Shown: positions 11,216 through 22,691, counted from the stretch's first letter. The stretch is DNA of 64,000 nt from Catonia carolina (GCA_035578175.1 JAQMRL010000006.1:28280393-28344392), one strand, 5' to 3'. Notes: generated from the letters alone by a model not told the origin. Made by a program: numbers and translations.

Positions 11216-11750
11216 ACCCACCCCCACATTATCAAGTCTATTTTCAAAATTTTAAAAATTCTACCACAACATTGGCCAATCAATATTTCATGTTATTAAA
11301 ATATTTGTACTAAGTTTTTTACGCTGAATAAAACGATAGTTTGCCGGTGCCGAACGATCGAGCGGTTACCGAGATAGCAAGGATTCAGAATTTTCTTAAT
11401 AAATCAAGATTTAAATAACTTAAAAATTCGAAATTTCGTACACACTGTAAGAATATAATTGACTATGTTATGTTAAAATTTAAAACTTTTCGGTCAAATA
11501 ATTATCAAGTTACACGCCTCTAAACGCATGAAATTTGTTGCGGTAGCAAAAAACCGGATCTTTTTTCTTCCAACCTCGATATGGCAATTTTTAGACAACA
11601 TTAAAAATATAGGCCTATTATGGGTCCACTCATAATAAAAAGAGCTAAATTTTGATGTGAAGTATGTTGAAATCCGAATTATAGGTTTGGAGATGCAAGG
11701 GTTCAAACTCGGGTGTCTATGATTATGAACCGATAGTAGTCTTTTCCACA
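11216..11750. other. AT-rich intergenic sequence
   Basis: No recognisable gene or repeat. Confidence 0.45.
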
Positions 11751-11751
11751 T

Positions 11752-11884
11752 GTACCTCTTCTGCTCTTAATATATCATATAATTGGCTGACTATGTGATA
11801 AGAAACAGAAATATTTTTTGTGCTCCTGGAACCAACAGATTGAGTGCAATTAATTTAACACTCCACCTGCCCGTAATGGGCAAA
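11752..11884 (-). repeat. SINE-A fragment (5' third)
   Basis: The plus strand contains TACCTCTTCTGCTCTTAATA, AATTGGCTGACTATGTGATA and CACTCCACCTGCCCGTAATG, the 5' third of SINE-A in minus orientation. Confidence 0.85.
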
Positions 11885-12934
11885 TTTATTATTTATTGAA
11901 CCTAATTCCTACAGAACGAACCTAGGATTAGGAGTTAAAGTAATTTTTTTACATCCACACTATCAGCAGATGAAACAGGTCCATAGTGGAATGTAAAAAA
12001 TATTTTTGACAAAGTAAAATGGAATTTACTACATAGTAGAACACAGTTTTACGGTACCCACGTGAACAAGGGAACAATGCTACCTACACTGTAACTACTA
12101 CCGCACGATCATTTGAAAAAGAAACAAAACTATATAAATAATATTACAAGTAATGGTTTGTAGTGAACACATTTTAAAAACAGGCTTTTAGCTAGACTAT
12201 ATAATACAATACCGTATTATATAATGGAGTTGATGCTGACGTTAATACATAAATTATGAAAAAGAAACGTATATCAGTCAAATATATATGGGTCAGTAAT
12301 ATTTTTCAAACAGTACAAGACATCTGTGCATTTCAACAAACGTGATGTTATGTAAAACAATACTATAAAGTATCTACTTGTAAGAATACTAAACTAAAAT
12401 TTAACGATACAACTAAAACTATTAATAAAATACATGAAAAACCACATATTCTCGTTAAATCCTCTATAAAATTTTCTGTTTTTTAAACCGATTTTAAAAC
12501 CGTTATGTATGGAATCGTTAATACAGTCCATTCGGAATAGCATGATACCAATTCATGAGGAGAAAATTCATGAATAAATTACCCCAATTTTTAAAATTTT
12601 GTGATAATTTGCATTCCTTTAAAACATCTGAAAAATTACTTGATCGGTGAAACTTTTTGTAGCATACAAGAATAATTTCTTTCTTGATGGTAGTGATACA
12701 TTGTGTGATTCTTATATGTATTTCAGGAGTTATAACTGACGTGTCCTAAATACTCCTCCTGGAGTTTCCTGGACGCAAAAAAATTCTCTGAATGGAGGTA
12801 ACTTTACAAAATAAAAAGTCTCTTTTTGAAAGTGAAATTTCCCTTTAAATTATTCTTCCAAAATATAATAATAAATCTTTGTTTTGCACTTTTGAAAATC
12901 ACATGGAATTAATTTTTTACTGGCATTTATTATA
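11885..12934. other. AT-rich intergenic sequence
   Basis: No coding frame or repeat hallmark recognised over about 1 kb. Confidence 0.45.
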
Positions 12935-13741
12935 ACGGGTATTTTAAGGACGCAACCCTGATTATAAGAAGATAGAAGTAATACATCGGTAAATGTTCTG
13001 TCCCCCAATCGGTATGTTGGCAACAGTGTAGCTACTCAAGGCCAACTACCTAAGACAGTTAAAATATTCCAGTCAAGCATTAGTGTGGTGACAGCAGTCG
13101 TTTCGTTATATTGTGTCAGCAATGTTTTTTTCCAAGGAAGAACGCGTGTTTATTGTAGAGACTTACATAGCGAGTAAATCTTACAAATGTGTGCAAGATA
13201 AGTTTCAGTTGAAATTTCCCCATTCTGCCGTTCCAAATAAATCGTCAATATTGTGTTTAATAAATAAACTCCGTAGAACTGGGAGTGTACTAGATGAGAA
13301 ACCACCTCGCCAGCCAACAAAGTTAACCGCGGAAGTTCTCGAAGATTTGAAAAATCGTTTGAATCAATCACCTAAAAAATCGCTTAGAAGATTATCATCG
13401 CAAGCTGGGCTAACATTAACTACTGTTTTCAGAGCTACGAAAGTTAGATATTCAGAGCTACGAATAGTTACATATGCATCCTTATCGCGTTGGCGTAACT
13501 CATGAACTGAAAGCTACAGACCATCAGAAACGATTACAATATTGTTCTGCCTTGGAAAAAACCATTGCTAACACAATATAACGAAACTACTGCTTTCACC
13601 ACCCTAATGCTTGACTGGAACATTTTAACTGTCTCAGGTAGTTGGTCTTGAGTACACTGTTGCCAACATACCGATTGGGGGACAGAAAATATACCTTCTA
13701 TCTTCTTATAATCAGGGTTTCGTCCTTAATAAAACACCCGT
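12935..13741 (+). mobile_element. Palindromic Tc1/mariner-type element M2
   Basis: Flanked by TA on both sides, with ends ACGGGTATTTTAAGGACG and its inverse. Inverted homology extends about 200 bp on each side (12935-13144 against 13550-13741). It includes the 5' untranslated region and the transposase start codon with FxFSK-type codons. The original 3' half is missing and an inverted second 5' end takes its place. Confidence 0.9.
13122..13560 (+). pseudogene. Tc1/mariner-type transposase N-terminal half
   Basis: Starts MFFSKEERVFIVETYIASKS at 13122. An in-frame ATG nine bases upstream is also possible, but the inverted copy conserves the later one. It continues VPNKSSILCLINKLRRTGSV, KLTAEVLEDLKNRLNQSPKK and SLRRLSSQAGLTLTTVFRAT. 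A frameshift then leads to HPYRVGVTHELKATDHQKRL. This is the paired helix-turn-helix DNA-binding region (DUF4817-type) of a transposase family common in insects. The catalytic domain is absent because the palindrome junction cuts it off. Confidence 0.85.
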
Positions 13742-13807
13742 TAGTTGCATTCAGGAACCCATGCATTCAGTACACTAGATAAGATTACCTAATTAATACA
13801 TTAATAT

Positions 13808-13945
13808 TGGCTTCAACGCCGGGGTCCCGGGTTCGATTCCCGGTCAGGTCTGGAATTTTTTCATCACTCATTTTCATTATCATCATTATTCACCGTCTGC
13901 ATTAGCAGCAATTGCAAAACAGTCAGACGTAAAATATATATATTT
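13808..13945 (+). repeat. SINE-C fragment (type 1 head)
   Basis: B-box region GGGTTCGATTCCCGGTCAGG, then ATCACTCATTTTCATTATCA spacer and the family tail CTGCATTAGCAGCAATTGCA...CAGTCAGACGTAAAA. The A-box end is truncated. This is a tRNA-derived SINE. Confidence 0.8.
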
Positions 13946-14506
13946 TTTTAATTAATAATAATACAATATAATAACAATTAATTAATTAATTTGATTTCCA
14001 TTTTCCGTGCGTTATTGGAAAAATCATCATTTTTTTCCATTATTAATTTATCTTGTAATACGATTTCATTCACTAAAAGGGAAATCAAACACAAAGAAAA
14101 ATCTCTTAAGTGGTAGCACTGACGCATAAGAACATTATAAAATTCCGTCAGTTTTAATTCCGTTTAAGGAACACTATCATGCTATTTCGAATTGACTGTA
14201 CAAACATTGAAGATTTTTTACATAAATTTATTTATTTACAATACCGGCCTTTGGGTTAGGCTAGTCAGACAGCTGGTAAAAAATAGCTATTAATTGTTAA
14301 GCAACACTGATAGGGCAAGCGACTTTGTATGGTGACCAGCTGACAAGTAATTCCTGAACAAACTCCAGTTGGGGATCCCTGTTCAAAAATTCATGCCGAA
14401 CACGTCAAAAAAATACAGCGAAAACAGCGATTAAATTGGGTGGTTGTCAAAAAAAAAACAGTACAATTCCCAATAACAAAAAAAGCTGAAAAAAACAATA
14501 CCATAT
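13946..14506. other. AT-rich intergenic sequence
   Basis: No gene seen. A phrase GACTTTGTATGGTGACCAGC near 14317 recurs in altered form near 30356, hinting at another old dispersed repeat. Confidence 0.4.
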
Positions 14507-14612
14507 GCCCATAACAGGCTGATGGAGTGTTATTATTTGCACTTGATCTGCTAGTTCCAGGGCTACAAAAAAATAGTTCTGTTTCTTATCAATTGATCAG
14601 GTAATTATATGA
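14507..14612 (+). repeat. SINE-A 5' end flanking the satellite
   Basis: Reads CCATAACAGGCTGATGGAGT to TCAGGTAATTATATGACCGA, the normal first quarter of SINE-A in plus orientation. It runs directly into the first 183-bp unit, so the tandem array is embedded in one SINE-A copy. Confidence 0.85.
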
Positions 14613-17600
14613 CCGAAGCATGTAAGAACAGAAAAGGTAGAGGTGTAAAAAACACTAGTCATAGTTGTCACATCTGAGAGTAATGAATTTCATTATACAG
14701 CCAAACCCTGTGGTGAATGAAGTGAAGGTGTTATTTTCAGGGTGAAATTGGATGCTTTTCAGAGGGCCGGGCATGATGATAAGGATACATTTTACCCGAA
14801 GCATGTAAGAATAGAAAAGGTAGAGGTGTAAACGACACTAGTCATAGTTGTCTCATCTGAGAGTAATGAATTTCATTATACAGCCAAACCCTGTGGTGAA
14901 TGAAGTGAAGGTGTTATTTTCAGGGTGAAATTGGATGATTTTCAGAGGGCCGGGCATGATGATAAGGATACATTTTACCCGAAGCATGTAAGAACAGAAA
15001 AGGTAGAGGTGTAAAAGACACTAGTCATAGTTGTCTCATCTGAGAGTAATGAATTTCATTATACAGCCAAACCCTGTGGTGAATGAAGTGAAGGTGTTAT
15101 TTTCAGGGTGAAATTGGATGCTTTTCAGAAGGCCGGGCATGACGGTAAGAATACATTTTACCCGAAGCATGTAAGAACAGAAAAGGTAGAGGTGTAAAAA
15201 ACACTAGTCATAGTTGTCTCATCTGAGAGTAATGAATTTCATTATACAGCCAAACCCTGTGGTGAATGAAGTGAAGGTGTTATTTTCAGGGTGAAATTTG
15301 ATGCTTTTCACAAGGCCGGGCATGATGATAAGAATACATTTTACCCGAAGCATGTAAGAACAGAAAAGGTAGAGGTGTAAAAGACACTAGTCATAGTTGT
15401 CTCATCTAAAAGTAATGAATTTCATTATACAGCCAAACCCTGTGGTGAATGAAGTGAAGGTGTTGTTTTCAGGGTGAAATTGGATGCTTTTCAGAGGGTC
15501 GGGCATGATGATAAGGATACATTTTACCCGAAGCATGTAAGAACAGAAAAGGTAGAGGTGTAAAAGACACTAATCATAGTTGTCTCATCTGAGAGTAATG
15601 AATTTCATTATACAGCCAAACCCTGTGGTGAATGAAGTGAAGGTGTTGTTTTCAGGGTGAAATTGGATGCTTTTCAGAGGGTCGGGCATGATGATAAGGA
15701 TACATTTTACCCGAAGCATGTAAGAACAGAAAAGGTAGAGGTGTAAAAGACACTAATCATAGTTGTCTCATCTGAGAGTAATGAATTTCATTATACAGCC
15801 AAACCCTGTGGTGAATGAAGTGAAGGTGTTATTTTCAGGGTAAAATTTGATGCTTTTCAGAAGGCCGGGCATGATGATAAGAATACATTTTACCCGAAGC
15901 ATGTAAGAACAGAAAAGGTAGAGGTGTAAAAGACACTAGTCATAGTTGTCTCATCTGAGAGTAATGAATTTCATTATACAGCCAAACCCTGTGGTGAATG
16001 AAGTGAAGGTGTTATTTTCAGGGTGAAATTTGATGCTTTTCAGAAGGCCGGGCATGATGATAAGAATACATTTTACCCGAAGCATGTAAGAACAGAAAAG
16101 GTAGAGGTGTAAAAGACACTAGTCATAGTTGTCTCATCTGAGAGTAATGAATTTCATTATACAGCCAAACCCTGTAATGAATGAAGTGAAGGTGTTATTT
16201 TCAGGGTGAAATTTGATGCTTTTCAGAAGGCCGGGCATGATGATAAGAATACATTTTACCCGAAGCATGTAAGAACAGAAAAGGTAGAGGTGTAAACGAC
16301 ACTAGTCATAGTTGTCTCATCTGAGAGTAATGAATTTCATTATACAGCCAAACCCTGTGGTGAATGAAGTGAAGGTGTTATTTTCAGGGTGAAATTTGAT
16401 GCTTTTCAGAAGGCCGGGCATGATGATAAGAATACATTTTACCCGAAGCATGTAAGAACAGAAAAGGTAGAGGTGTAAAAGACACTAGTCATAGTTGTCT
16501 CATCTGAGAGTAATGAATTTCATTATACAGCCAAACCCTGTGGTGAATGAAGTGAAGGTGTTATTTTCAGGGTGAAATTTGATGCTTTTCAGAAGGCCGG
16601 GCATGATGATAAGAATACATTTTACCCGAAGCATGTAAGAACAGAAAAGGTAGAGGTGTAAACGACACTAGTCATAGTTGTCTCATCTGAGAGTAATGAA
16701 TTTCATTATACAGCCAAACCCTGTGGTGAATGAAGTGAAGGTGTTATTTTCAGGGTGAAATTTGATGCTTTTCAGAAGGCCGGGCATGATGATAAGAATA
16801 CATTTTACCCGAAGCATGTAAGAACAGAAAAGGTAGAGGTGTAAAAGACACTAGTCATAGTTGTCTCATCTGAGAGTAATGAATTTCATTATACAGCCAA
16901 ACCCTGTGGTGAATGAAGTGAAGGTGTTATTTTCAGGGTGAAATTTGATGCTTTTCAGACGGCCGGGCATGATGATAAGAATACATTTTACCCGAAGCAT
17001 GTAAGAACAGAAAAGGTAGAGGTGTAAAAGACACTAGTCATAGTTGTCTCATCTGAGAGTAATGAATTTCATTATACAGCCAAACCCTGTGGTGAATGAA
17101 GTGAAGGTGTTATTTTCAGGGTGAAATTTGATGCTTTTCAGAGGGCCGGGCATGATGATAAGAATACATTTTACCCGAAGCATGTAAGAACAGAAAAGGT
17201 AGAGGTGTAAAAGACACTAGTCATAGTTGTCTCATCTGAGAGTAATGAATTTCATTATACAGCCAAACCCTGTGGTGAATGAAGTGAAGGTGTTATTTTC
17301 AGGGTGAAATTTGATGCTTTTCAGAAGGCCGGGCATGATGATAAGAATACATTTTACCCGAAGCATGTAAGAACAGAAAAGGTAGAGGTGTAAACGACAC
17401 TAGTCATAGTTGTCTCATCTGAGAGTAATGAATTTCATTATACAGCCAAACCCTGTGGTGAATGAAGTGAAGGTGTTATTTTCAGGGTGAAATTTGATGC
17501 TTTTCAGAAGGCCGGGCATGATGATAAGAATACATTTTACCCGAAGCATGTAAGAACAGAAAAGGTAGAGGTGTAAACGACACTAGTCATAGTTGTCTCA

Positions 17601-18638
17601 TCTGAGAGTAATGAATTTCATTATACAGCCAAACCCTGTGGTGAATGAAGTGAAGGTGTTATTTTCAGGGTGAAATTTGATGCTTTTCAGAAGGCCGGGC
17701 ATGATGATAAGAATACATTTTACCCGAAGCATGTAAGAACAGAAAAGGTAAATGTGTAAAAGACACTAGTCATAGTTGTCCAATCTGAGAGTAATGAATT
17801 TCATTATACAGCCAAACCCTGTGGTGAATGAAGTGAAGGTGTTATTTTCAGGGTGAATTTGAATGCTTTTCAGAGGGTCGGGCATGATGATAAGGATACA
17901 TTTTACCCGAAGCATGTAAGAACAGAAAAGGTAGAGGTGTAAAAGACACTAGTCATAGTTGTCTCATCTGAGAGTAATGAATTTCATTATACAGCCAAAC
18001 CCTGTGGTGAATGAAGTGAAGGTGTTATTTTCAGGGTGAAATTGGATGCTTTTCAGAGGGTCGGGCATGATGATAAGGATACATTTTACCCGAAGCATGT
18101 AAGAACAGAAAAGGTAGATGTGTAAAAGACACTAGTCATAGTTGTCTCATCTGAGAGTAATGAATTTCATTATACAGCCAAACCCTGTGGTGAATGAAGT
18201 GAAGGTGTTATTTTTAGGGTGAAATTGAATGCTTTTCAGAGGGCCGGGCATGATGATAAGGATACATTTTACCCGAAGCATGTAAGAACAGAAAAGGTAG
18301 ATGTGTAAAAGACACTAGTCATAGTTGTCTCATCTGAGAGTAATGAATTTCATTATACAGCCAAACCCTGTGGTGAATGAAGTGAAGGTGTTATTTTCAG
18401 GGTGAAATTGGATGCTTTTCAGAGGGTCGGGCATGATGATAAGGATACATTTTACCCGAAGCATGTAAGAACAGAAAAGGTAGATGTGTAAAAGACACTA
18501 GTCATAGTTGTCCAATCTGAGAGTAATGAATTTCATTATACAGCCAAACCCTGTGGTGAATGAAGTGAAGGTGTTATTTTCAGGGTGAAATTGGATGCTT
18601 TTCAGAGGGTCGGGCATGATGATAAGGATACATTTTAC
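14613..18638 (+). repeat. 183-bp tandem satellite, 22 units
   Basis: The junction motif ATTTTACCCGAAGCATGTAA recurs every 183 bp exactly, with its reference base at 14794, 14977, 15160 and so on to 18637 (21 equal intervals). Each unit is SINE-A from GAAGCATGTAAGAACAG through the ACAGCCAAACCCTGTGG block to GGGCATGATGATAAG. It lacks the SINE head and the 3' hairpin tail. Units fall into two classes: AAGGATAC with GAAATTGG (units 1-2, 5-6, 18-22) and AAGAATAC with GAAATTTG (units 3-4, 7-17). There is no open frame across units. Confidence 0.97.
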
Positions 18639-18868
18639 CCGAAGCATGTAAGAACAGAAAAGGTAGAGGTGTAAACGACACTAGTCATAGTTATCTCATC
18701 TGAAAGTAATGAATTTCATTATATAGCCAGGCCCTGTGGTGAATGAAGTGAAGGAGTCATTTTCATAATGGAAAATGGATGCTTTTTATAGGGCCGGGCA
18801 TGCTGATAAGCACACATTTTCACTCAAGGAACATTTCACTTAAGGAAGTCATAAGTAAACCACCAACA
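18639..18868 (+). repeat. Diverged last unit and SINE-A remainder
   Basis: After unit 22 the sequence continues through one more, more diverged unit (CAGGCCCTGTGGTGAATGAA, GGGCATGCTGATAAGCACAC). Unlike the satellite it then follows normal SINE-A into a CACTCAAGG region and GTAAACCACC before homology ends. This is the ancestral right part of the SINE that carries the array. Confidence 0.8.
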
Positions 18869-19025
18869 TTTTTGCATTTTTTAACATACGACATTTTTTG
18901 GATGGAGGTTTAGGAACTAGAAATTGGATAACTGGCAGGATAAATGGAGATTAAAATTCGAGAAAAACCGGAGGGTGTAGTCCACTCGCAAACAATAAGT
19001 TTATCGAAAATCTCCAGATACAAAC

Positions 19026-19097
19026 CAGTAATCGAACCCGCGACCTCCACCGATTTATTTAGTATTTTAACTACTGCGCTACAGAGTCGGCCACATT
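19026..19097 (-). repeat. tRNA-like SINE-D head
   Basis: The minus strand reads GGCCGACTCTGTAGCGCAGT (A-box region) and GGAGGTCGCGGGTTCGATTA (B box). It resembles the head at 62113-62246. It lies among AT-rich DNA without a clear tail. The cloverleaf is too imperfect for a working tRNA. Confidence 0.6.
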
Positions 19098-19484
19098 TAC
19101 ATTCGATTATATTTTTAGATATAATGTATTATGTAATAGCATAAATAGATCATATATTACATTTGTACCAGGTATGCTAATTGTGTACAAGATGACAACG
19201 TTGTTCGTATGTATTTATAACATGTCATCGGTCGTAAATCTGCAAATATAGTTAACCATTTATAGTAAGTAGTTGTATTATAATATAGTTTATCGCCTAC
19301 ATTTAAATTTCTATTTATATCTTATTTATTTATTAGTTTCTGCAGTACTGTTATAAACTAACTTTTTATACGTTACCAATAAATATTATTTATTTTCGTG
19401 TAGGTAATCGAATTATAAAGCTTACCTCTCTTTCTCTAACTACAACTTAAATTCTTGTTAGTAGATCTATTTTTTCTTTCATTT

Positions 19485-19640
19485 GACCGATATGAATATA
19501 TAGAGGAGAAAGTATTGTTTTCATCACCAGTTTTCACCGGAAATACAGATTTTCTGGCATCCTGAAGCCTAAAAAAACATGTTTTAACGATTGGTTAGTG
19601 TGTCAACAAAATATCTCGGAATAGCTTACGAAGATGAAAC
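19485..19640 (+). repeat. R900 5' fragment, diverged
   Basis: GAAAGTATTGTTTTCATCAC, TTTTCACCGGAAATACAG and AACATGTTTTAACGATTGGT match the first ~150 bp of R900 with many changes. It is an old truncated copy. Confidence 0.65.
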
Positions 19641-19855
19641 TTGAAAACTTATTATTACAATGTTTTTCACAGCTGATAAGCTCTACTGTTTCACACTTTT
19701 AGACCAAACAAAACGTTTGCCAGCATTGTCAGATTGAACGAATGTATCAGCCTGATAAACATTACGCGCACATGCGTATAAGAGCCAAAGTAGTACACTC
19801 GTGTCTTGCATCTCGTCACAAGCAATACTTCATAATATAATCAGCTGGTTCATAG

Positions 19856-20497
19856 TGTCACCGCCACCCCTTCTAATTAATCATTTACTGTGTTGCCGGC
19901 TTCAATACTTCTTCCGGCCTTTGTCGGCGCGGTAGGCCCTTTGACGGCTTAGCGACAAACCTTTCGGCTCCCCACCGACAGAGGCCTTTGTCATTAAGGC
20001 CAAGCCAGTAGCCGCTGTCTACCACAGCGCTCTTGGCGACTATATAAAGAGCGCTGCTCTGAGCAGAGGGATGCAATTCCGATCAAGACTCCGAGGGATT
20101 CACTTCGAACCAGGCAGCAGACAAGACGTCCACCACGGCACACGGCTGCCGGACTCCAGCGAGAACTAATCGACGACCCCGCAAGAGAGAAGATGATGCT
20201 TCCGCTTGCCGACCCGTCACCGTAAGCCGTCGACCGGACCGTCATCACCCGCTAACGCGAACGATGCCCACAGCGGTCCCTCGACCGAGCCTTACGCCCA
20301 CCGGACCCGACGAAGAAGCCATCGACGCACTACTGCGAGGGAAGAAGATGATGTCTCCGCTGGACGACGACACGCCGTGTCGCCCAGCTCCTCGACCACC
20401 ACGACGACGCCTCTCCAAGACGACCACCGCTTAAACGGCCCTTTTCAGGGCCACCAAACAAATAAGGTTTGCCACTTAATGTCGCCAGCCGGTGACA
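19856..20497 (+). mobile_element. GC-rich solo LTR
   Basis: A 642-bp block starts TGTCACCG and ends CGGTGACA, the TG...CA inverted ends typical of an LTR. It is flanked by the 4-bp duplication ATAG (19852-19855 and 20498-20501), as for Gypsy-type insertion. It is far more GC-rich than its surroundings and carries a TATA-like sequence (TATATAAAG) where an LTR promoter would be. No internal retrotransposon region follows, so it is a solo LTR left by recombination. A truncated relative lies at 61665-62110. Reading frames inside it are due to GC content. Confidence 0.85.
20041..20049 (+). promoter_or_regulatory. TATA box of the LTR
   Basis: TATATAAAG lies about 185 bp into the LTR. The related copy keeps CTATAAAAAG at the equivalent place (near 61805), so the motif is conserved between copies. 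It would drive plus-strand transcription starting about 30 bp downstream. Confidence 0.6.
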
Positions 20498-20504
20498 ATA
20501 GGTT

Positions 20505-20895
20505 GTTGTTTAGGTCAACAGCCGGAAAGTTGGTTTGAACCTCTAGAGGTTTACTAGGTAAAAACGAGGAGTGAGGTGGTTTACTATTGCCTTCCTCACT
20601 GAGTTGAAAGAGTATGCTTATCAGCATGCCAGGCCCTCCGAAAAGCACTTACTTTCCACCCTGCAAATGACACCTTCATTTCATTCACCACAGGGTCGGG
20701 CTGTATAATGAAATTCATTACTCTCAGAGGAGAAAACTCTGATTAGTGTCTTTTGCACCTCTACCTCTTCTGTTCTTAAATAGTTCAGTCATACAATTGG
20801 CTGACTGTGATAAGAAACAAAACTTTTTTTGTAGCCCTGGAACAAGCAGATCGAGTGCAAATAATTTAACAGTCCACCTGCCAGTTATGGGCAGA
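20505..20895 (-). repeat. SINE-A full-length copy, split duplication
   Basis: The plus strand runs from GTTGTTTAGGTCAACAGCCG to CCAGTTATGGGCAGA, about 391 bp in minus orientation. Its target-site duplication is GTTCATAGGTT. The right copy is intact at 20896-20906, and the left copy is split into GTTCATAG (19848-19855) and GTT (20502-20504) by the LTR insertion. Confidence 0.92.
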
Positions 20896-21060
20896 GTTCA
20901 TAGGTTATAATTGTTATTGAAAGACCAAAAAAATGGGTGAAAAAATATATATCAAAAGCTACAAGAGCAAGAACTGGCAACGTTGCTGGCAAGTCATTGG
21001 CTAGCTATGAAGTGGGTGGGAGGGCAATGCAATATACGTTCAGACCTCATTAATTTAAAA

Positions 21061-22001
21061 AAATCTGGTGTGAAACACTCACACGACTTTATCTTGCCAA
21101 TGCAAATAATGACCAATATAACCTAACATTAGTAATAAAACATTAGAAATAAACATAAAACTAACCTCAAAAAACATAACCTTATTTTAATTATGAGTTA
21201 AAGACGCAAAATGAAAATCAACCTCACTTTAACAAAACTACGGAAAATCACTCTTTCACGCTAAACTAGCCAATGTAGAAAAAAATTCTCTATATAAAAG
21301 ATGTAGATCTTTTAATTTCGTATAAATTTTATTATATACACTTTTGTCGTAAAATGTTTACTAAGGCTGAAATCTTAAAAAAATTGATTTTTTACACCAT
21401 TTCGTGAAAAAACCAGAAAATCGCTACTTACTGATAAACTAAGCGTTGTACAAAAAAAATGTTCGAAATTAAAGTTGGGGACTTTTAATTCACTACATTT
21501 TTTGTTCTGTACATTTTTGCGCTAAAGTGCATATTAAAGTCGCAATCTTAAAAAAAAACAATTTTTTTTACGAGAAAACAGCCTTTACAAGAATTTCAGC
21601 AGTCATGGCGCCTACCCTATCTTGTAGAGCATTAAAAAATGTAGTAAATGAGGCGATTTTTAAAAAAAATCGAAGTAGGAGCCGTTCTTGAGAAAATCGC
21701 AAAAAAGTGAAAAATTACACGAATAAACTACTACTTCCGGTTGATCGATTCTGATGAAAATATTCGTGTCGGGTCCGGTAGTGGTGTCTAACTTAAGTTT
21801 CAAGTTTCAAGTTCGTACGACGTTCCGTTCTTGAGATTTTTGTTCACACACACACACACGCGCGCGCACACACACGCACAGACCAATCGCTAAAAACATG
21901 TTTTTTGGGTTCAGGGGGTCTGAAAACGTGTAGATCAGGTGAAAACTCGATTTCGAAGAATAGACATGAAAATACCTAATAATTACTTCCTTCCTATATA
22001 T
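21061..22001 (-). mobile_element. R900 Helentron-like repeat, copy 4
   Basis: Runs from AAATCTGGTGTGAAACACTC to the CCTATATATTAG head in minus orientation, close to full length. A CA/CG dinucleotide run (ACACACACGCGCGCGCACAC) occupies the GT-rich spot seen in other copies. It is followed head-on by a partial plus-strand copy. Confidence 0.75.
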
Positions 22002-22009
22002 TAGCAATT

Positions 22010-22358
22010 AGCAATTTTCTATTTTTTTCTCACAAAAACGTGTGAAAAATCGATTTTTTTAAGATTTCGGTCTTAGTATGCATTTTACGACAAAAGTGTA
22101 TGTAATTAAATTTAGAGAAAATTGAGATCTACAACTTTTATTTAGAGCAGTTTTCTCTACATAGTCTAGTTTAGCGTGAAATAGTGATTTTTCGTATTTT
22201 TAAGCCAAACTGAGGCGATTTTCATTTTGCGTCTTTCACTCATGATTAATATTAATTTATGTTTATCGAGGATAGTTTTTTGTTTATTTCTAATGTTAGG
22301 TTTACTGTTAATTATTTGCATTGGCAAAAGAAAGTTGTGTGAGTGTTTCACACCAGAT
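22010..22358 (+). repeat. R900 3' third, plus strand
   Basis: Matches the last ~350 bp of R900, from CACAAAAACGTGTGAAAAAT to GAGTGTTTCACACCAGATTT including the 3' hairpin. With copy 4 it forms an inverted pair. Confidence 0.75.
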
Positions 22359-22365
22359 TTTTTTT

Positions 22366-22412
22366 GTTTTCCATCTGACTGTTTTGCAATTGCTGCTAAT
22401 GCAGACGGTAAG
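22366..22412 (-). repeat. SINE-C tail fragment, inverted
   Basis: CATCTGACTGTTTTGCAATT and GCTGCTAATGCAGACGGT are the reverse complement of the SINE-C tail. It lies about 190 bp from the same tail in direct orientation (22605-22650), giving a short inverted repeat. Confidence 0.7.
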
Positions 22413-22482
22413 AAGGATATAAAACCTTGATTTAATACCTTTAATGTGTTGCTACCCTCTGTGATATTTGGAAACCTACTCA

Positions 22483-22655
22483 GGCCGGCCCGTTATCGTA
22501 GTGGTTAGCGCAACTGGCTTCTACGCCGAGGTCCTGGGTCCGATTCCCAGTCAGGTCTGGCATTTTTTCATCACTCATTTCCATATATCATCATTCTCCA
22601 CAGTCTGCATTAGCAGAAATTGCAAAACAGTCAGATGGAAAACAAAAAAAAAAGA
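22483..22655 (+). repeat. SINE-C copy, type 1 head
   Basis: The tRNA-like head has A box TAGTGGTTAGCGCAACTGG and B box GGGTCCGATTCCCAGTC. It is followed by GTCTGGCATTTTTTCATCAC, the shared tail CTGCATTAGCAGAAATTGCA, CAGTCAGATGGAAAAC and an A-rich end. Pol III promoter boxes are inferred from the tRNA likeness. Confidence 0.88.
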
Positions 22656-22691
22656 AAATACTCAGGCTAGCACATTCTAGAATTTGTTTGT

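Larger units (their letters stand above)
18869..19850. other. AT-rich sequence with two repeat fragments
   Basis: Contains a tRNA-like SINE head (19026-19097) and a worn R900 head (19485-19640), listed separately. Nothing else recognised. Confidence 0.45.

Noticed and set aside
14613..18638. Regular array that might be read as a CRISPR-like locus
   Set aside because: The whole 183-bp unit repeats, with no unique spacers, and it is visibly SINE-A sequence in a eukaryotic genome.
20206..20538. 110-codon frame rich in Ser/Thr/Arg, and its neighbours at 19.9-20.4 kb
   Set aside because: They lie in the GC-rich LTR, run out of its end into SINE-A, and are not conserved in the related LTR fragment at 61.7 kb.
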